A stretch of 64,000 nt of DNA, taken from positions 62,001 to 126,000 of the forward strand of contig JAUIAP010000005.1 of the NCBI GenBank assembly GCA_030425205.1, written 5' to 3'. The position numbers and the translations under genes are program-made. The notes under the pieces were generated by a model that was not told the DNA's origin, did no database searches, and saw nothing but the letters and a program-made list of their open reading frames with translations. This stretch comes from Anaerolineae bacterium. GTDB taxonomy: Bacteria; Chloroflexota; Anaerolineae; Promineifilales; Promineifilaceae. Positions 23,954 through 33,698 of this stretch are shown one piece after another (the stretch's first letter is position 1; each line of letters opens with the position of its first letter).

Positions 23954-24436
23954 ATGAACACATTAATTGAAACAGCTCCTGCCTTTGTGGAAATGGCACA
24001 TCAAATTGTTTGGTGCAGTGTCGCAACTGTAGATCAGAAGAATCGGCCGATGTCACGTATTCTGCACCCAATCTGGGAGTGGGACGGCGAAAATTTGGTG
24101 GGCTGGATCGGCACAAGCCCCACACCAATCAAACGCGCGCACCTCGCTGCCAGCCCCTATATGTCACTCAACTACTGGACCAACACGCATGATACATGTG
24201 TTGCCGACTGCCATGCGGAATGGGCATTGGACGACGCAACGCGCAAGCAAATCTGGGATCTATTTCTCAACGCACCTGCCCCTGTTGGCTACGATCCTAA
24301 AATCGTCCCAGCGTGGACAAGTCCAACAGTGGATGCGTTTGCAGTGATTAAGTTGCGTCCGTGGCGGCTGCGCGTCTTTCCCGGTTCAGTTTTGATGGGA
24401 CAAGGTGGCGCGGTTTTGACTTGGCGCGAATCATAG
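23954..24436 (+). CDS. Pyridoxamine 5'-phosphate oxidase-like FMN-binding split-barrel protein
   Basis: The protein has 160 residues from the ATG at 23954. It shows the split-barrel pattern: CSVATVDQKNRPMSRILHPIWEW, then LVGWIGTSPTPIKRAHL and YMSLNYW, ending in IKLRPWRLRVF. Such proteins bind FMN, F420 or haem and reduce or oxidise small molecules; the exact cofactor cannot be named. An in-frame start 36 bases upstream is not favoured. The stop is followed by a 16-bp perfect palindrome (AGATTTCTAGAAATCT, 24435-24450) in a 20-bp convergent junction. Confidence 0.85.
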   Translation: MNTLIETAPAFVEMAHQIVWCSVATVDQKNRPMSRILHPIWEWDGENLVGWIGTSPTPIKRAHLAASPYMSLNYWTNTHDTCVADCHAEWALDDATRKQIWDLFLNAPAPVGYDPKIVPAWTSPTVDAFAVIKLRPWRLRVFPGSVLMGQGGAVLTWRES

Positions 24437-24456
24437 ATTTCTAGAAATCTGATCAC

Positions 24457-25110
24457 TTATCGAGCGTGCGGCAACAAAAATTCGCGACCGCCCCCTAGCT
24501 CATCATACTTTCTGCGCACCTCTTGCACATCTTGCCACATCAACGCCTTAGGCGAACCCGGTTTGCGCGATGGGTTGCGCAGCAGATAGGCAGGATGGAA
24601 CACGGGCATCGCCAACCGCCCATCGTCGAGCGTGTACCATGTTCCGCGCACCTTTGTGATGCCTCGCTTCTCGCCAATGATCTGGCGCATCGAAAAGCGA
24701 CCCGTCAACAGCAAGATTTTAGGATCGACAATGCGAATGATCTCTTTTAGATAGGGCAGGTAGTAATCGAGTTCTTCTTGGGACGGGTCGCGGTTTGTGT
24801 CGGAGGGGCGGCGAAAAGCGGTATTGGTGACATAGACACCGTTTTGCGAATCAAACCCGACCGATTCGAGAATTTTATCGAGCAACTTGCCAGAACGACC
24901 GACGTAAGGTTTGCCTTGCTGGTCCTCATTTGCACCGGGTGCCTCGCCGACGATCATCAGATCGGCGTTCGGATTGCCCCGATAGATGACCATGCGATTG
25001 CCCGTGCTATGAAGCGGGTCATCAGTCAGCTGGTGCATGTGGTTGATGAGTTCTTCATGGCTCTTGAACTCGTCGTTTGGGGTCGGTTCCTCAAATAGGT
25101 TAAATTGCAT
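24457..25110 (-). CDS. Family 4-like uracil-DNA glycosylase without cluster cysteines
   Basis: The 217-residue protein has UDG motif A GEAPGANEDQQGKPYVGRSG (catalytic-region Glu56) and motif B HPAYLLRNP (His172), as in family 4 glycosylases that excise uracil from DNA. The four cysteines that hold the 4Fe-4S cluster in that family are all missing; the protein has no cysteine at all. The places where they are expected read HMHQLTDDPL near residue 25 and TAFRRPSD near 100. It is therefore a cluster-free variant or a relative with altered function. The ATG follows an AGGAAAGG ribosome-binding site. Confidence 0.9.
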   Translation of the reverse strand: MQFNLFEEPTPNDEFKSHEELINHMHQLTDDPLHSTGNRMVIYRGNPNADLMIVGEAPGANEDQQGKPYVGRSGKLLDKILESVGFDSQNGVYVTNTAFRRPSDTNRDPSQEELDYYLPYLKEIIRIVDPKILLLTGRFSMRQIIGEKRGITKVRGTWYTLDDGRLAMPVFHPAYLLRNPSRKPGSPKALMWQDVQEVRRKYDELGGGREFLLPHAR

Positions 25111-25128
25111 TGTCCTTTCCTCAGATAA

Positions 25129-25611
25129 TTAACTGTTGCCAGCGAGCCGCTGAGCGATATCAGCTGCCAAATCGATCGACTGGTCCGCGCTCAGCACGAG
25201 TTGCTTGCCGTCCTTGAAGGTGAGCAAAATGCGTGCATCGCGACGGTTGGCGTTGGCTTGATAGGTGCCAAGTGCGCTACTGCGGAACCAGCCCATATAG
25301 CCAAAGACCCCGCCGTTGCCAAAGAGTCGTAGGGAGAGATTGAGTTCGTCGGTTATCGGCCGAACTTCCTCAATTTCTCCCAGCGAATAGCTGCGCTCGC
25401 CAACCTTGCGCTCAACGACAACCGCACTGTCTGTTACGACGACCGCCTTGATCGATGCCATATAGAAGGCCGCAAAGCCCATCAACAGCAGCAAGGGAAT
25501 TCCCATCGCCAAGAGTGGCATATCAGAGGCGCCAGTAAAGCCGATCGAAATTAGAATGACGGCAATGACGGCAAAAACACCAATGGTTAGAATCGTTGTG
25601 AACTGATCCAT
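25129..25611 (-). CDS. Membrane protein with PH-like domain
   Basis: The protein has 160 residues from the ATG at 25611; a start 24 bases upstream is possible. Two transmembrane helices (residues about 5-25 and 32-50) are followed by a bacterial PH-like beta domain: VVVTDSAVVVERKVGERSYSL, then VRPITDELN and the Gly-rich FGNGGVFGYMGWFRSSALG. Members are conserved but uncharacterised. It is transcribed in the same direction as the UDG gene 18 bp downstream, so it may be cotranscribed. Confidence 0.8.
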   Translation of the reverse strand: MDQFTTILTIGVFAVIAVILISIGFTGASDMPLLAMGIPLLLLMGFAAFYMASIKAVVVTDSAVVVERKVGERSYSLGEIEEVRPITDELNLSLRLFGNGGVFGYMGWFRSSALGTYQANANRRDARILLTFKDGKQLVLSADQSIDLAADIAQRLAGNS

Positions 25612-25707
25612 GTGAGAAGGGTAGCGGTTTTTCATGGTATAAGAAGTTAAATGCCTCGACTCCCGACCGCCTATCTTGCGTAGGTTGAATGGAGGTGGCG
25701 TGTGGCG

Positions 25708-27003
25708 TTAAACATCACGTCGAACAATATCTTGCCACGTTTCGCGTCGCTGTACGACTCGTGCATCCCCATCACGGACAAACAGCACGGCAGGTCGGCC
25801 GATCCCATTGTAATTGCTCGCCATGCTTAATGTATACGCGCCACTGACGGGAACGGCAAGCAGATTACCCGTTTTTGTATCGGGTAATGTGAGGGTCGGG
25901 ATCAGAATGTCGCCCGACTCACAGTAGCGCCCCGCGATGCTATAGGTGGACTCTGCGGGTGCATTTGGGTGATTAACGTTGCAGGCTGTATAGCGTGCGC
26001 CATACATGCTCGGGCGCACGTTGTCACCGAGACCCCCGTTGATGTGCAAAAAATCGGGTGCATTGGTCAGTCGTTTATTGCCCGTCACACGGTAGACGGC
26101 CACGCCTGCGCGGGCAACAAGGGCTCGTCCGGGTTCGATGCTGACGTGTGGCAATGGAAAACCGATCTTTTCGGCCGCACGTGTGACGGTTTCGCTGATG
26201 GCGGCGCAGTAGGCAGCGATATCACCAGAGGATTCGTCGGGATGGGTGGCGACGGCGAGACCGCCGCCGGGTGACAGTTCGCGCATCTCCCAGCCATGCT
26301 GTTCACGGGCGGCATGGGCGAGGGCAAAGAGGCGCACAATCGTCTTGCGCAATGCGCCAAAGTCGCGGATTTGCGATCCCGTGTGCGCATGGAGACCGAT
26401 GAAGTCGAGCGTTTCGGCCGAATTTGCCACTTCAATCGCCCTTAATGCCGAGCCGTCTGCAATGTTAAAGCCAAATTTGGACGTCGCCTTGCCTGTCTGG
26501 ATTTTGGCATGTCCGCCTGCCGCCACGTCTGGCGCGATGCGTAGCAGGACGGTTTGTTGCAGATTGAGCGTTTGCGTGATGTTGATGAGGGCGTGCAGTT
26601 GGTCGAAGTTGTCGATGATAATTCGGCCGATTCCCCACCGCACCGCCACCTCTAACTCGCGCACAGGTGTGCCATTCCCGTGTAGATGACAGTGTGAGAC
26701 GTCAAATCCCGCATAGCGTGCGATCGCCAACTCGTTGAGCGACACGACATCGAGATTGATCTCTTCCTCAGCCATGAGTTGCACAACGGCCGAATTGAGC
26801 AGTGCCTTGCCCGCATAGAAGACGGACGTCCCGCCGGCATATTGCGCCATCCCCGCTCTAAACGCGCGCGCTGCATTACGAATTGTTTGCTCATCAAAAA
26901 TGTAGAGCGGCGTTCCATAGGTTCGCGCCAACTCTATGACCGCGCAACCGGCAATGGAAAGGGTGTCGTCTGTCGTACTAACTGTGTCGGGCCAAATCAT
27001 CAT
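25708..27003 (-). CDS. lysA: Diaminopimelate decarboxylase
   Basis: This 431-residue fold-III PLP enzyme catalyses the last step of lysine synthesis, meso-diaminopimelate to lysine. The PLP lysine is K66 in FYAGKALLN. HLHGNGTP, SPGGGLAV, EPGRALVARAG and CESGD are the phosphate, substrate and second-subunit active-site motifs of LysA. Two ATGs (27003 and 27000) are possible starts. It is divergent from lepB across 105 bp that should hold both promoters. Confidence 0.96.
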   Translation of the reverse strand: MMIWPDTVSTTDDTLSIAGCAVIELARTYGTPLYIFDEQTIRNAARAFRAGMAQYAGGTSVFYAGKALLNSAVVQLMAEEEINLDVVSLNELAIARYAGFDVSHCHLHGNGTPVRELEVAVRWGIGRIIIDNFDQLHALINITQTLNLQQTVLLRIAPDVAAGGHAKIQTGKATSKFGFNIADGSALRAIEVANSAETLDFIGLHAHTGSQIRDFGALRKTIVRLFALAHAAREQHGWEMRELSPGGGLAVATHPDESSGDIAAYCAAISETVTRAAEKIGFPLPHVSIEPGRALVARAGVAVYRVTGNKRLTNAPDFLHINGGLGDNVRPSMYGARYTACNVNHPNAPAESTYSIAGRYCESGDILIPTLTLPDTKTGNLLAVPVSGAYTLSMASNYNGIGRPAVLFVRDGDARVVQRRETWQDIVRRDV

Positions 27004-27108
27004 GAAATTGTACCTGAGTATTTTGTAATCATTAAACTGAGTCTCATCGCTGCGTTGTAAGTTGGTGAAAAATTAGTCGATCGTCTGACACAGGGCGGTT
27101 TTCCACAC

Positions 27109-27630
27109 ATGATGCAACAACAAACACCACTTCAAACCACATGGGAACTTGTCGCCACGCTTGGCAAGTCCCTCATCTTCGCCGTCGCTATCATTATGTT
27201 TATCGGGCAAGTTACGATTGTCGAGGGTCGCAGCATGGAACCGACGCTGCACGATAATCAACGGCTTGTGATGGATAAAATAAGTTACGAATTTTATGAA
27301 CCTGCACGAGGTGATGTCGTTATCATCGAGATTCCAAGCTCTGACAAGGCCTTAATCAAGCGCGTGATTGGGCTTGCAGGTGAGACGGTTGAGATTCGAG
27401 AAAATCAGGTGTATATCAATGGAGAGCTGTTGGCGGAGCCATATCAACCAAATCGGCCGATCTCGACCCATCCACCCATAACTGTTCCAACTGAGCATAT
27501 TTTTGTGATGGGTGATAATCGACCGCATTCCCGTGACTCCCGCGCATTTGGCACAGTAGACATCTACCGTGTTGTCGGGAAAGCGCGTTTCTCGATTTGG
27601 CCGCCTGAAACATTTGGCGTTGTGCGTTAG
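27109..27630 (+). CDS. lepB: Signal peptidase I
   Basis: The 173-residue membrane protease has one N-terminal transmembrane helix (about 20-38), Ser42 in GRSMEPTL and Lys84 in ALIKRVIGLAGE as the catalytic dyad, and the MGDNRPHSRDSR box D/E. It cleaves signal peptides of secreted proteins on the outer face of the membrane. Length is typical of the short Gram-positive/Chloroflexi type. Translation starts at either of two consecutive ATGs. A strong palindromic terminator follows the gene. Confidence 0.96.
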   Translation: MMQQQTPLQTTWELVATLGKSLIFAVAIIMFIGQVTIVEGRSMEPTLHDNQRLVMDKISYEFYEPARGDVVIIEIPSSDKALIKRVIGLAGETVEIRENQVYINGELLAEPYQPNRPISTHPPITVPTEHIFVMGDNRPHSRDSRAFGTVDIYRVVGKARFSIWPPETFGVVR

Positions 27631-27645
27631 CAATCCCATTGTAAA

Positions 27646-27677
27646 AAAATAGGCGCATCACGTGATGCGCCTATTTT
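27646..27677. terminator. Bidirectional intrinsic terminator between lepB and the subtilase gene
   Basis: A 32-bp perfect palindrome with arms AAAATAGGCGCATCAC and GTGATGCGCCTATTTT has A/T tracts on both sides. It serves both convergent genes. Confidence 0.85.
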
Positions 27678-27681
27678 CATG

Positions 27682-30600
27682 TTAGTCGTTGGAGTCAATG
27701 AACCCTAGCCAATAATCACTGCCTGACCAGTAATAGCTACCACTCCAATAGTAGGACCCGTTCCAATAGTAAGTGCTGTGGTCGAAGTAGCTGCCAGCCC
27801 AGTAGTAGGTGCCGCCCCAATAGTAGGTGCCAGCCCAATAATAAGTTCCCGCCCAGTAGTAGGTGCCAGCCCAGTAGTAGGTGCCGCCCCAATAGTAGGT
27901 TCCGTTCCAGAAATAGTCTTGCCCAGAGGGAAGCGGATTGCGGTTAGCATCTACCAGCAGATACCCTTCGCGCTGCTCATCATAGATGACTGGCCCGACG
28001 TAATCTTCGCCGGGCTGCATTCCAGCATTCGCTTCTCCACTGATGTTGCTAAAGATAGCAGCGGCCGCCTGAATCTTGCCAGCGCCCTGTTGCAGGATGC
28101 TATATGTGAGTTGATCCCCATTGTCTGTGCGCACGATTGGTTCGGCCGAAACCATCAATCGTTGCTTCACTTGATTCGGGGTCAAACTAGCATCCGCATC
28201 GAGCATCAGTGCCACAACCCCTGATGTAAGCGCCGTTGCGGCCGATGTGCCTGCTCCTTTGTAGTAACCCTTGCCCATATGCAGTTCAGGATGTGAATTT
28301 GACCACGCGCTACCCTTCTGTTGCGGCATTGCAATATGTGCGCCGGGGGCAAGAACGTCAGGCTTGACAAAGCCCGCTTCCGTTGGCCCTGCCGCGCTGA
28401 ACGGCGGGATGTAATCGTCGCTTGGGTCATAAACGGTGTAGGCATCGGTAAATGCCCCAACCGTGATGACGAACGGATCATTGCCTGGCGTTGTAATTGA
28501 ACCTGCATAGGAACCCGTGTTCCCTGCTGCCGCCACAACAACAATTCCCGCGTCCCATAACGCTTCAACGGCTTGATTGATGGGGTTGTTCCAATATGCT
28601 CCTGTCACGGGGCCCATCAGCGACAAGTTGACAACGCGGATGTTATAGACATCCTTGTTCATTAACACCCAGTTAAGTCCGTCCAACACTTCGCTGTATT
28701 TGCCACGTCCTTGCATATCGAGTACACGGACGTCAACATAATCTGCACCCGGCGCAACACCAACCGTCTTGTTATCCGGCGCTGGTTTGCGACTGGCGGC
28801 GGCACTTGCCATAAACGTACCGTGCCCATGTTCATCAAGGTGTGCAGAACCATTCACTGCATTGTAGGTGGCTAGCGGTTGCTTGCCGACGCTCGGCGCA
28901 TAGATGCCCGAATCGACAACTGCAATAGTCACCTCGCTGCCGTCGATACCTTGCGCATATACGGCGTCGAGGTCGAGATGTTTGAGGTGTTCGGCCGCTT
29001 CAAATGGCGCAACGCCGGTCTCATAGGCATACTCAACAGACGCCCGCAGCAAATCCCAACCTGTCCCATTCAGACCACTGCCATCTCCATAGAAGAAGCC
29101 AATGCGTGTGGCTGGCGCAACTGTTTGGTTAACCATGACATCGCCAGCTTCATAGATATAGAGCACGGGTTTGTTTGGATCAGCGGTGTGAACGGCGATA
29201 ATATCGGCACTGCTTGTAGGCTTGCCCCAATTATGTTCTTCGCTCGTCGCTTGATTTGTGATAATTGTGCCACTATACCCAGCCGCGAGTGAATGACTAG
29301 AATCGACAATGTTGATTTGGGTCGCATTGTAAAGCTCCCCATTCTCACTGCTTTTCGTCATCCTCATCTCGTCCATGATATGGGATTCCCATGTGATAAC
29401 TGGCACTTGAACATCGCGGAATGTCCCGCCGACGTTGCCAGAGTTGACTGTTTCCGAGATGATGACCAGATCAAATTCTGTCGCATCTTCTTCGACTGCT
29501 TGATCATGGACAACCGCCACCATGTAACCCCACTCAGTTAACTGGTCGACAACAATCTGATCACGCGATGACAGTGGGACGTTTGAGCCAACGTAGAGGA
29601 TTTTCTTGGTTGTGTCGATATCACCATTAGGCCCAACTGCGTAGTTTTGTACAATTTCTGTATCGGTGAGTGCATGGCAATAGACGGCAACTAGATGATA
29701 TTCACCCAACCATGGACGGTCATCCGAATCTTCATTAGCGAGCATTAGCTCATAGGTGTTGTTCCAATTGGCAACGGTTCCGCTTAATGACTGTTGGTTC
29801 TCAAGCGCGCCGTTGACATAGATTTTTGCAACACCATTGGCTTGACTCCATGTGTAGACGACGTGTTGCACGGCGTTTGTGTTCGCGCTGTTGTTGCCCG
29901 CCAATGTCGAGCCATTATTGCCAGTAGCAGTCGTCCGCAATCTACCTTGATACTTTTCTGTATTCTGTTGCAACGTTACATTGCGATTGACGGTATCTTT
30001 AGAAAGCGAGACGATTCGTCCGTCAACAACAGTCGTTGAATGTGGTGTTATCCATGCCTCTAGCGTTACCTCATTGGTTGATTGGCAACTTGAGACGGTC
30101 TGTGTTGCGTCAGCCTGAGATTCAATAATCGTGCTTGCATCAACCGAAAGACCACCATCTGTCCAGTGTACATTCTCAAAGTCATCAATTTCTAGATTAA
30201 GCGGTGTTCCTACGCCTGAGACATCGTTGACGCGATCACCGATTCCTTCTTCAAAAGTATAAAGGTGTTGCAATCCCGTCTTAACGCGTGTTTGGGATGG
30301 TGGTGCACTTGGATCCGCCTCAATTAGTTCGAGCGTAAATTTGTCGAGTTGGCTGCCTGCTTCACGTTTGAAGAAGGTGAAGACATGCTCACCAGCCGTT
30401 AGGTTGAACTGTACAGGGTCAGCCACATCCCGATCATTGAGCCAATCATTGACCATTGTAGGGCCACTTGAAATGTCCCATAGCATTGTGTCGCCGCCAT
30501 CTATTTCGACCCAAAATGAGTCACTGAGACCGTCGGGCCCACGCACAACGCCGTTGAGCTGGTATAACCCGGGAATGGCCACATCAATACAGTAGCTGGC

Positions 30601-32703
30601 GAAGTGGTTCGAGTCGGCATTGGCATAGTCGTTTGTCGCTTCGATGAAGGTGCGGCCGTTGGCCGAGCTGATGATGAAGTCGCCGCTCAACACGCCATGT
30701 TCGGCCTCTTGTGTTAGGTTGGTCGAACAGCCGCTTGTTATCTGTTGCGTTGTCTCATCAAAGGGTGAAAGATACCAGCCATTGATCAATTCAAGCGATT
30801 GACCGGGTATCTCCCAGCCAACGTGCATCGCTGAGCCACCCGTATAATTGATGTGCAGTGCCTCAATGTAGTAGCGTTGGCCCGCTTGTAGGGTGATTTC
30901 GGCCGATTTCTGCTGAGGATATTTGTCCCACTCCATCCATGTTGTCCAGCCCGGCACAGACGCGATCAACTCTTTATTTGCAGGATCGCTATTGGTGCTG
31001 AGATACAACGCACCATCTTCGTCACTTGACATCCAGAACCGGTATGTTCCAGTGACTGGTGGGTGTAGATAGCCACGCACGCGTGTTCCCAATTCGACCG
31101 TCTGCTCATAGTCTGACTGCAAATTATCTTGCCAATCGATGGTCGTTGGACTGTCTGGGAAGTTGGCGTGGTTGGTCAAATCAGAGACATAGTTCAAATA
31201 GCCAAGATCGGTATAGCGTTCGCGTTCGATCAACCCCATGCGTGCAATCGCCGAGTTGCCCACATTTCCTAATGCGGGAGACAGATAAGCTCCATCAATG
31301 GTCGCAAGCGATTGCCCCGGAATTTTCCATGCAACGGAAACGTGATCCCCTTGCGAAGAGTCGTAGTGCAGTGCTTCAATGTAGTAGCGTTGCCCTGCTT
31401 GCAACGTGATAAGCGTCGATGCCTGCTCGGGATATTTTGTCCACTGATTGCCACCTGTCCAGCCCGGCACAGAGGCAATGCGTCGTTTGTTCTCAGGATT
31501 ATCGTTGGTGCTCAAGAACAGTTCGACCCGATCATCGCCTGCTGCCCAAAATTGATATTGTCCGGTGACAGGCGGATACAGATAGCCATGAATGCGCGAG
31601 CCGAAATGGTCGCCATAAGATGTCCAATTGGCAAATTTTGTTAGCTCGGCCGTGCCGCTTGGATTGTGGGGGAAATCGGGGTGTTTCAGTAGTGTCGGAA
31701 TGTCCCAATCGTCGATGCCTGTCCAGTATTCAAGGGAAACCGTTCCCAACGCGGCGCGATGGGTGGTTGGTTGTGGCTTCTCTTCATGGAAAAGCGCAAT
31801 ATCATCGAGGTAAATTGTTGCTTGCGTGTTGCTCGAATAGCTCTGCCAGACAAGCGCAGAAATATCAGTTGGATTGCCCAAATCGGCCAGTGGGACACGA
31901 TAGTATTGCCATTGGTTGGCCTTAGGCGAAACGATTACTTCTGATGCCTGCCAGCCTATGCCGTTGCTATCAAACGCTAATAGCCAAATGTTTTGCCCGC
32001 CCTTCTCACCGCCGTGTAGCCAAAAACCGAGTTCGTTGTACTCAGTTGTACTGAGTGGCTGAGGGGTATGCAAGGCATAGCCAGACCATGCCCAATCGTT
32101 ATTGATTTCCAGCGCTGCATTTCCGCTGTGGAAAGTGGACATCGATGCGGCCGCAACTGGTTGCCATGAGACATCTTGCCAACCATTTTGCAGTTGATCA
32201 TCATAGATGATGTGCGCGTTTGCCTGATGCACAAAAAATTCGTTCTTGGGGGTAATAGGGTCGAGATCGGGCGTGGTTGTGCTACCGTTTCTATCTGTGG
32301 AGATATAGGGAAGATAAACGAGATGACGAGTTGTGGTAGTTCCCTCGCTAACGGGACGAGTAATCTCGGGATTATCGTTAATTGGAATATCGAGCGTGAT
32401 ATTTTTGATCGCGGGGTTTGTTTGTAGCGCGTAGAAGGCAGATGCGGGAATATCGGCCGAAAATCCACCAATGATCGGCAACATCTTCGTGATCTCTCCA
32501 CCAAGCTGTGCCACCAGTTGAGCGGCGTCCGTCTCATCAACCGATTGGACAATGACCGACAAATGCGGGCTAAAGGCTGCTGATTGCGCCCCCACATTTT
32601 CTTGTGGGGTGGTTGAAAAAACCATTCCCACACAACCAAGCAACAAGATGAGCAATAAAATTACCCATTTTCGCCATTTATCAGCTCCCAATAATACTCT
32701 CAT
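27682..32703 (-). CDS. Giant secreted subtilisin-like (S8) protease with PA14, CBM-like, LamG-like domains and aromatic C-terminal repeats
   Basis: The protein has 1673 residues from the ATG at 32703, starting at a hydrophobic signal (WVILLLILLLGCVGMVF). An I9-like propeptide region comes first, then a galactose-binding-like domain (about 180-310). Two PA14 domains follow (about 320-480 and 500-645), each ending in an AGQRYYIEALH strand. A CBM6-like domain (about 660-800), a LamG-like domain (815-1010) and an amidotransferase-like region complete the non-catalytic part. The S8 domain has Asp in AVVDSGI (about 1260), His in HGHGTFMA (about 1293) and Ser in GAGTSAATAL (about 1487). The last 77 residues are tandem YYWxGT hexapeptides. 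It likely digests extracellular protein and binds glycans. Confidence 0.92.
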   Translation of the reverse strand: MRVLLGADKWRKWVILLLILLLGCVGMVFSTTPQENVGAQSAAFSPHLSVIVQSVDETDAAQLVAQLGGEITKMLPIIGGFSADIPASAFYALQTNPAIKNITLDIPINDNPEITRPVSEGTTTTRHLVYLPYISTDRNGSTTTPDLDPITPKNEFFVHQANAHIIYDDQLQNGWQDVSWQPVAAASMSTFHSGNAALEINNDWAWSGYALHTPQPLSTTEYNELGFWLHGGEKGGQNIWLLAFDSNGIGWQASEVIVSPKANQWQYYRVPLADLGNPTDISALVWQSYSSNTQATIYLDDIALFHEEKPQPTTHRAALGTVSLEYWTGIDDWDIPTLLKHPDFPHNPSGTAELTKFANWTSYGDHFGSRIHGYLYPPVTGQYQFWAAGDDRVELFLSTNDNPENKRRIASVPGWTGGNQWTKYPEQASTLITLQAGQRYYIEALHYDSSQGDHVSVAWKIPGQSLATIDGAYLSPALGNVGNSAIARMGLIERERYTDLGYLNYVSDLTNHANFPDSPTTIDWQDNLQSDYEQTVELGTRVRGYLHPPVTGTYRFWMSSDEDGALYLSTNSDPANKELIASVPGWTTWMEWDKYPQQKSAEITLQAGQRYYIEALHINYTGGSAMHVGWEIPGQSLELINGWYLSPFDETTQQITSGCSTNLTQEAEHGVLSGDFIISSANGRTFIEATNDYANADSNHFASYCIDVAIPGLYQLNGVVRGPDGLSDSFWVEIDGGDTMLWDISSGPTMVNDWLNDRDVADPVQFNLTAGEHVFTFFKREAGSQLDKFTLELIEADPSAPPSQTRVKTGLQHLYTFEEGIGDRVNDVSGVGTPLNLEIDDFENVHWTDGGLSVDASTIIESQADATQTVSSCQSTNEVTLEAWITPHSTTVVDGRIVSLSKDTVNRNVTLQQNTEKYQGRLRTTATGNNGSTLAGNNSANTNAVQHVVYTWSQANGVAKIYVNGALENQQSLSGTVANWNNTYELMLANEDSDDRPWLGEYHLVAVYCHALTDTEIVQNYAVGPNGDIDTTKKILYVGSNVPLSSRDQIVVDQLTEWGYMVAVVHDQAVEEDATEFDLVIISETVNSGNVGGTFRDVQVPVITWESHIMDEMRMTKSSENGELYNATQINIVDSSHSLAAGYSGTIITNQATSEEHNWGKPTSSADIIAVHTADPNKPVLYIYEAGDVMVNQTVAPATRIGFFYGDGSGLNGTGWDLLRASVEYAYETGVAPFEAAEHLKHLDLDAVYAQGIDGSEVTIAVVDSGIYAPSVGKQPLATYNAVNGSAHLDEHGHGTFMASAAASRKPAPDNKTVGVAPGADYVDVRVLDMQGRGKYSEVLDGLNWVLMNKDVYNIRVVNLSLMGPVTGAYWNNPINQAVEALWDAGIVVVAAAGNTGSYAGSITTPGNDPFVITVGAFTDAYTVYDPSDDYIPPFSAAGPTEAGFVKPDVLAPGAHIAMPQQKGSAWSNSHPELHMGKGYYKGAGTSAATALTSGVVALMLDADASLTPNQVKQRLMVSAEPIVRTDNGDQLTYSILQQGAGKIQAAAAIFSNISGEANAGMQPGEDYVGPVIYDEQREGYLLVDANRNPLPSGQDYFWNGTYYWGGTYYWAGTYYWAGTYYWAGTYYWGGTYYWAGSYFDHSTYYWNGSYYWSGSYYWSGSDYWLGFIDSND
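27700..27915 (-). repeat. 18-bp tandem repeats coding twelve aromatic hexapeptides
   Basis: Twelve 18-bp units encode hexads of the type YYWAGT, YYWGGT, YYWNGS and YYWSGS; one unit is diverged (YFDHST). They form the C-terminal tail of the subtilase and are in frame throughout, so this is a coding repeat and not a CRISPR array. Confidence 0.85.
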
Positions 32704-32938
32704 TTTCAACTCCAATACCGATACAGTCTGTCGCACCCTAACTGCCACAAACACGTAGAAGGGAAATATGCTCTTCAATTGTGCATTTATGAAGATGACT
32801 CCTCGTTACTGCTGTAAGCATCTCTTTCCGATAATATATTGTTGGGACTGTGCCTTACGGCAAACCTTGCGAGTCCTACTATTGGTACTTATGTACCATG
32901 TTTGACAAACGCGTCATTCGCAATAGACTGAACGCCGT

Positions 32939-33688
32939 ATGAAAATTGCAGCTATTTATGACATTCACGGAAATTTGCCCGCGCTAGAAGCGGTGCTTGC
33001 CGACATTGAAGTGGAGCAGATCGACCAGCTAATTGTCGGTGGCGATGTTGTCGCGGGACCCCTACCCGTCGCAACGTTGCAACGGTTGCAGGCTGTCTCC
33101 ACACCCACTCAATTTATTCGTGGGAATGCGGAATCAGAGCTGTTGCGCTTTCTCGCAGGCAAACCGATCAACGGGTTGTCAGCGCGTGCCGATAAAGAGG
33201 CGCAATGGGTGGGCGAAAAATTACCCCTCGAACAGCGACAATTTTTACAAACGTGGTCGGCAACTGTGCAAATCGAGGATGTGCTGTTTTGCCACGCCAC
33301 CCCCCTTAGCGATATTACAGTGTTCACGCAACACACGCCGATGGAGAAGCTCCTGCCGATCTTTGCGAATCTGACCGCCAAGACGGTTGTCTGTGGACAC
33401 ACGCACATGCAATTTGATCGGATGATTGGCGATGTGCGCGTTGTCAATGCGGGCAGTGTGGGGATGCCGTTTGGTAAGTCGGGCGCATTCTGGCTCTTGC
33501 TGGCTGAAAATGAGATCATTTTTCGGCGAACGATGTATGATCGGGAAGTGGCGGCCAAACGTATTCGGCGGTCCGATTATCCCGATGCAGATGATTTTGC
33601 CACTGGAAATGTGTTGTCTGTACCAACAGAAGATCGTGCGTTGGCGATGTTGCAGGCGTTAGAACAACGCCAAAACCGCTCCGCATAA
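32939..33688 (+). CDS. Calcineurin-like metallophosphoesterase
   Basis: The 249-residue protein has the YfcE/MJ0936-type motifs: YDIHGN (D-x-H), GGDVV (GD), RGNAES (GN), FCHATP and GHTHMQ (GH-x-H), then NAGSVGMP. These bind two metal ions and hydrolyse phosphodiesters or phosphomonoesters. The natural substrate is unknown. It is the first of a three-gene run with a GcvT-like gene 10 bp downstream. The 235 bp before it, shared with the divergent subtilase, show no gene. Confidence 0.93.
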   Translation: MKIAAIYDIHGNLPALEAVLADIEVEQIDQLIVGGDVVAGPLPVATLQRLQAVSTPTQFIRGNAESELLRFLAGKPINGLSARADKEAQWVGEKLPLEQRQFLQTWSATVQIEDVLFCHATPLSDITVFTQHTPMEKLLPIFANLTAKTVVCGHTHMQFDRMIGDVRVVNAGSVGMPFGKSGAFWLLLAENEIIFRRTMYDREVAAKRIRRSDYPDADDFATGNVLSVPTEDRALAMLQALEQRQNRSA

Positions 33689-33698
33689 ACCTTGAACT

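Noticed and set aside
24435-24450. Perfect 16-bp palindrome at the PNPOx-UDG junction as an operator
   Set aside because: It overlaps a stop codon between convergent genes; a weak transcription stop is simpler.
27700-27915. Regular 18-bp repeats that look like a CRISPR array
   Set aside because: They are in frame, have no spacers and encode the hexapeptide tail of the subtilase.
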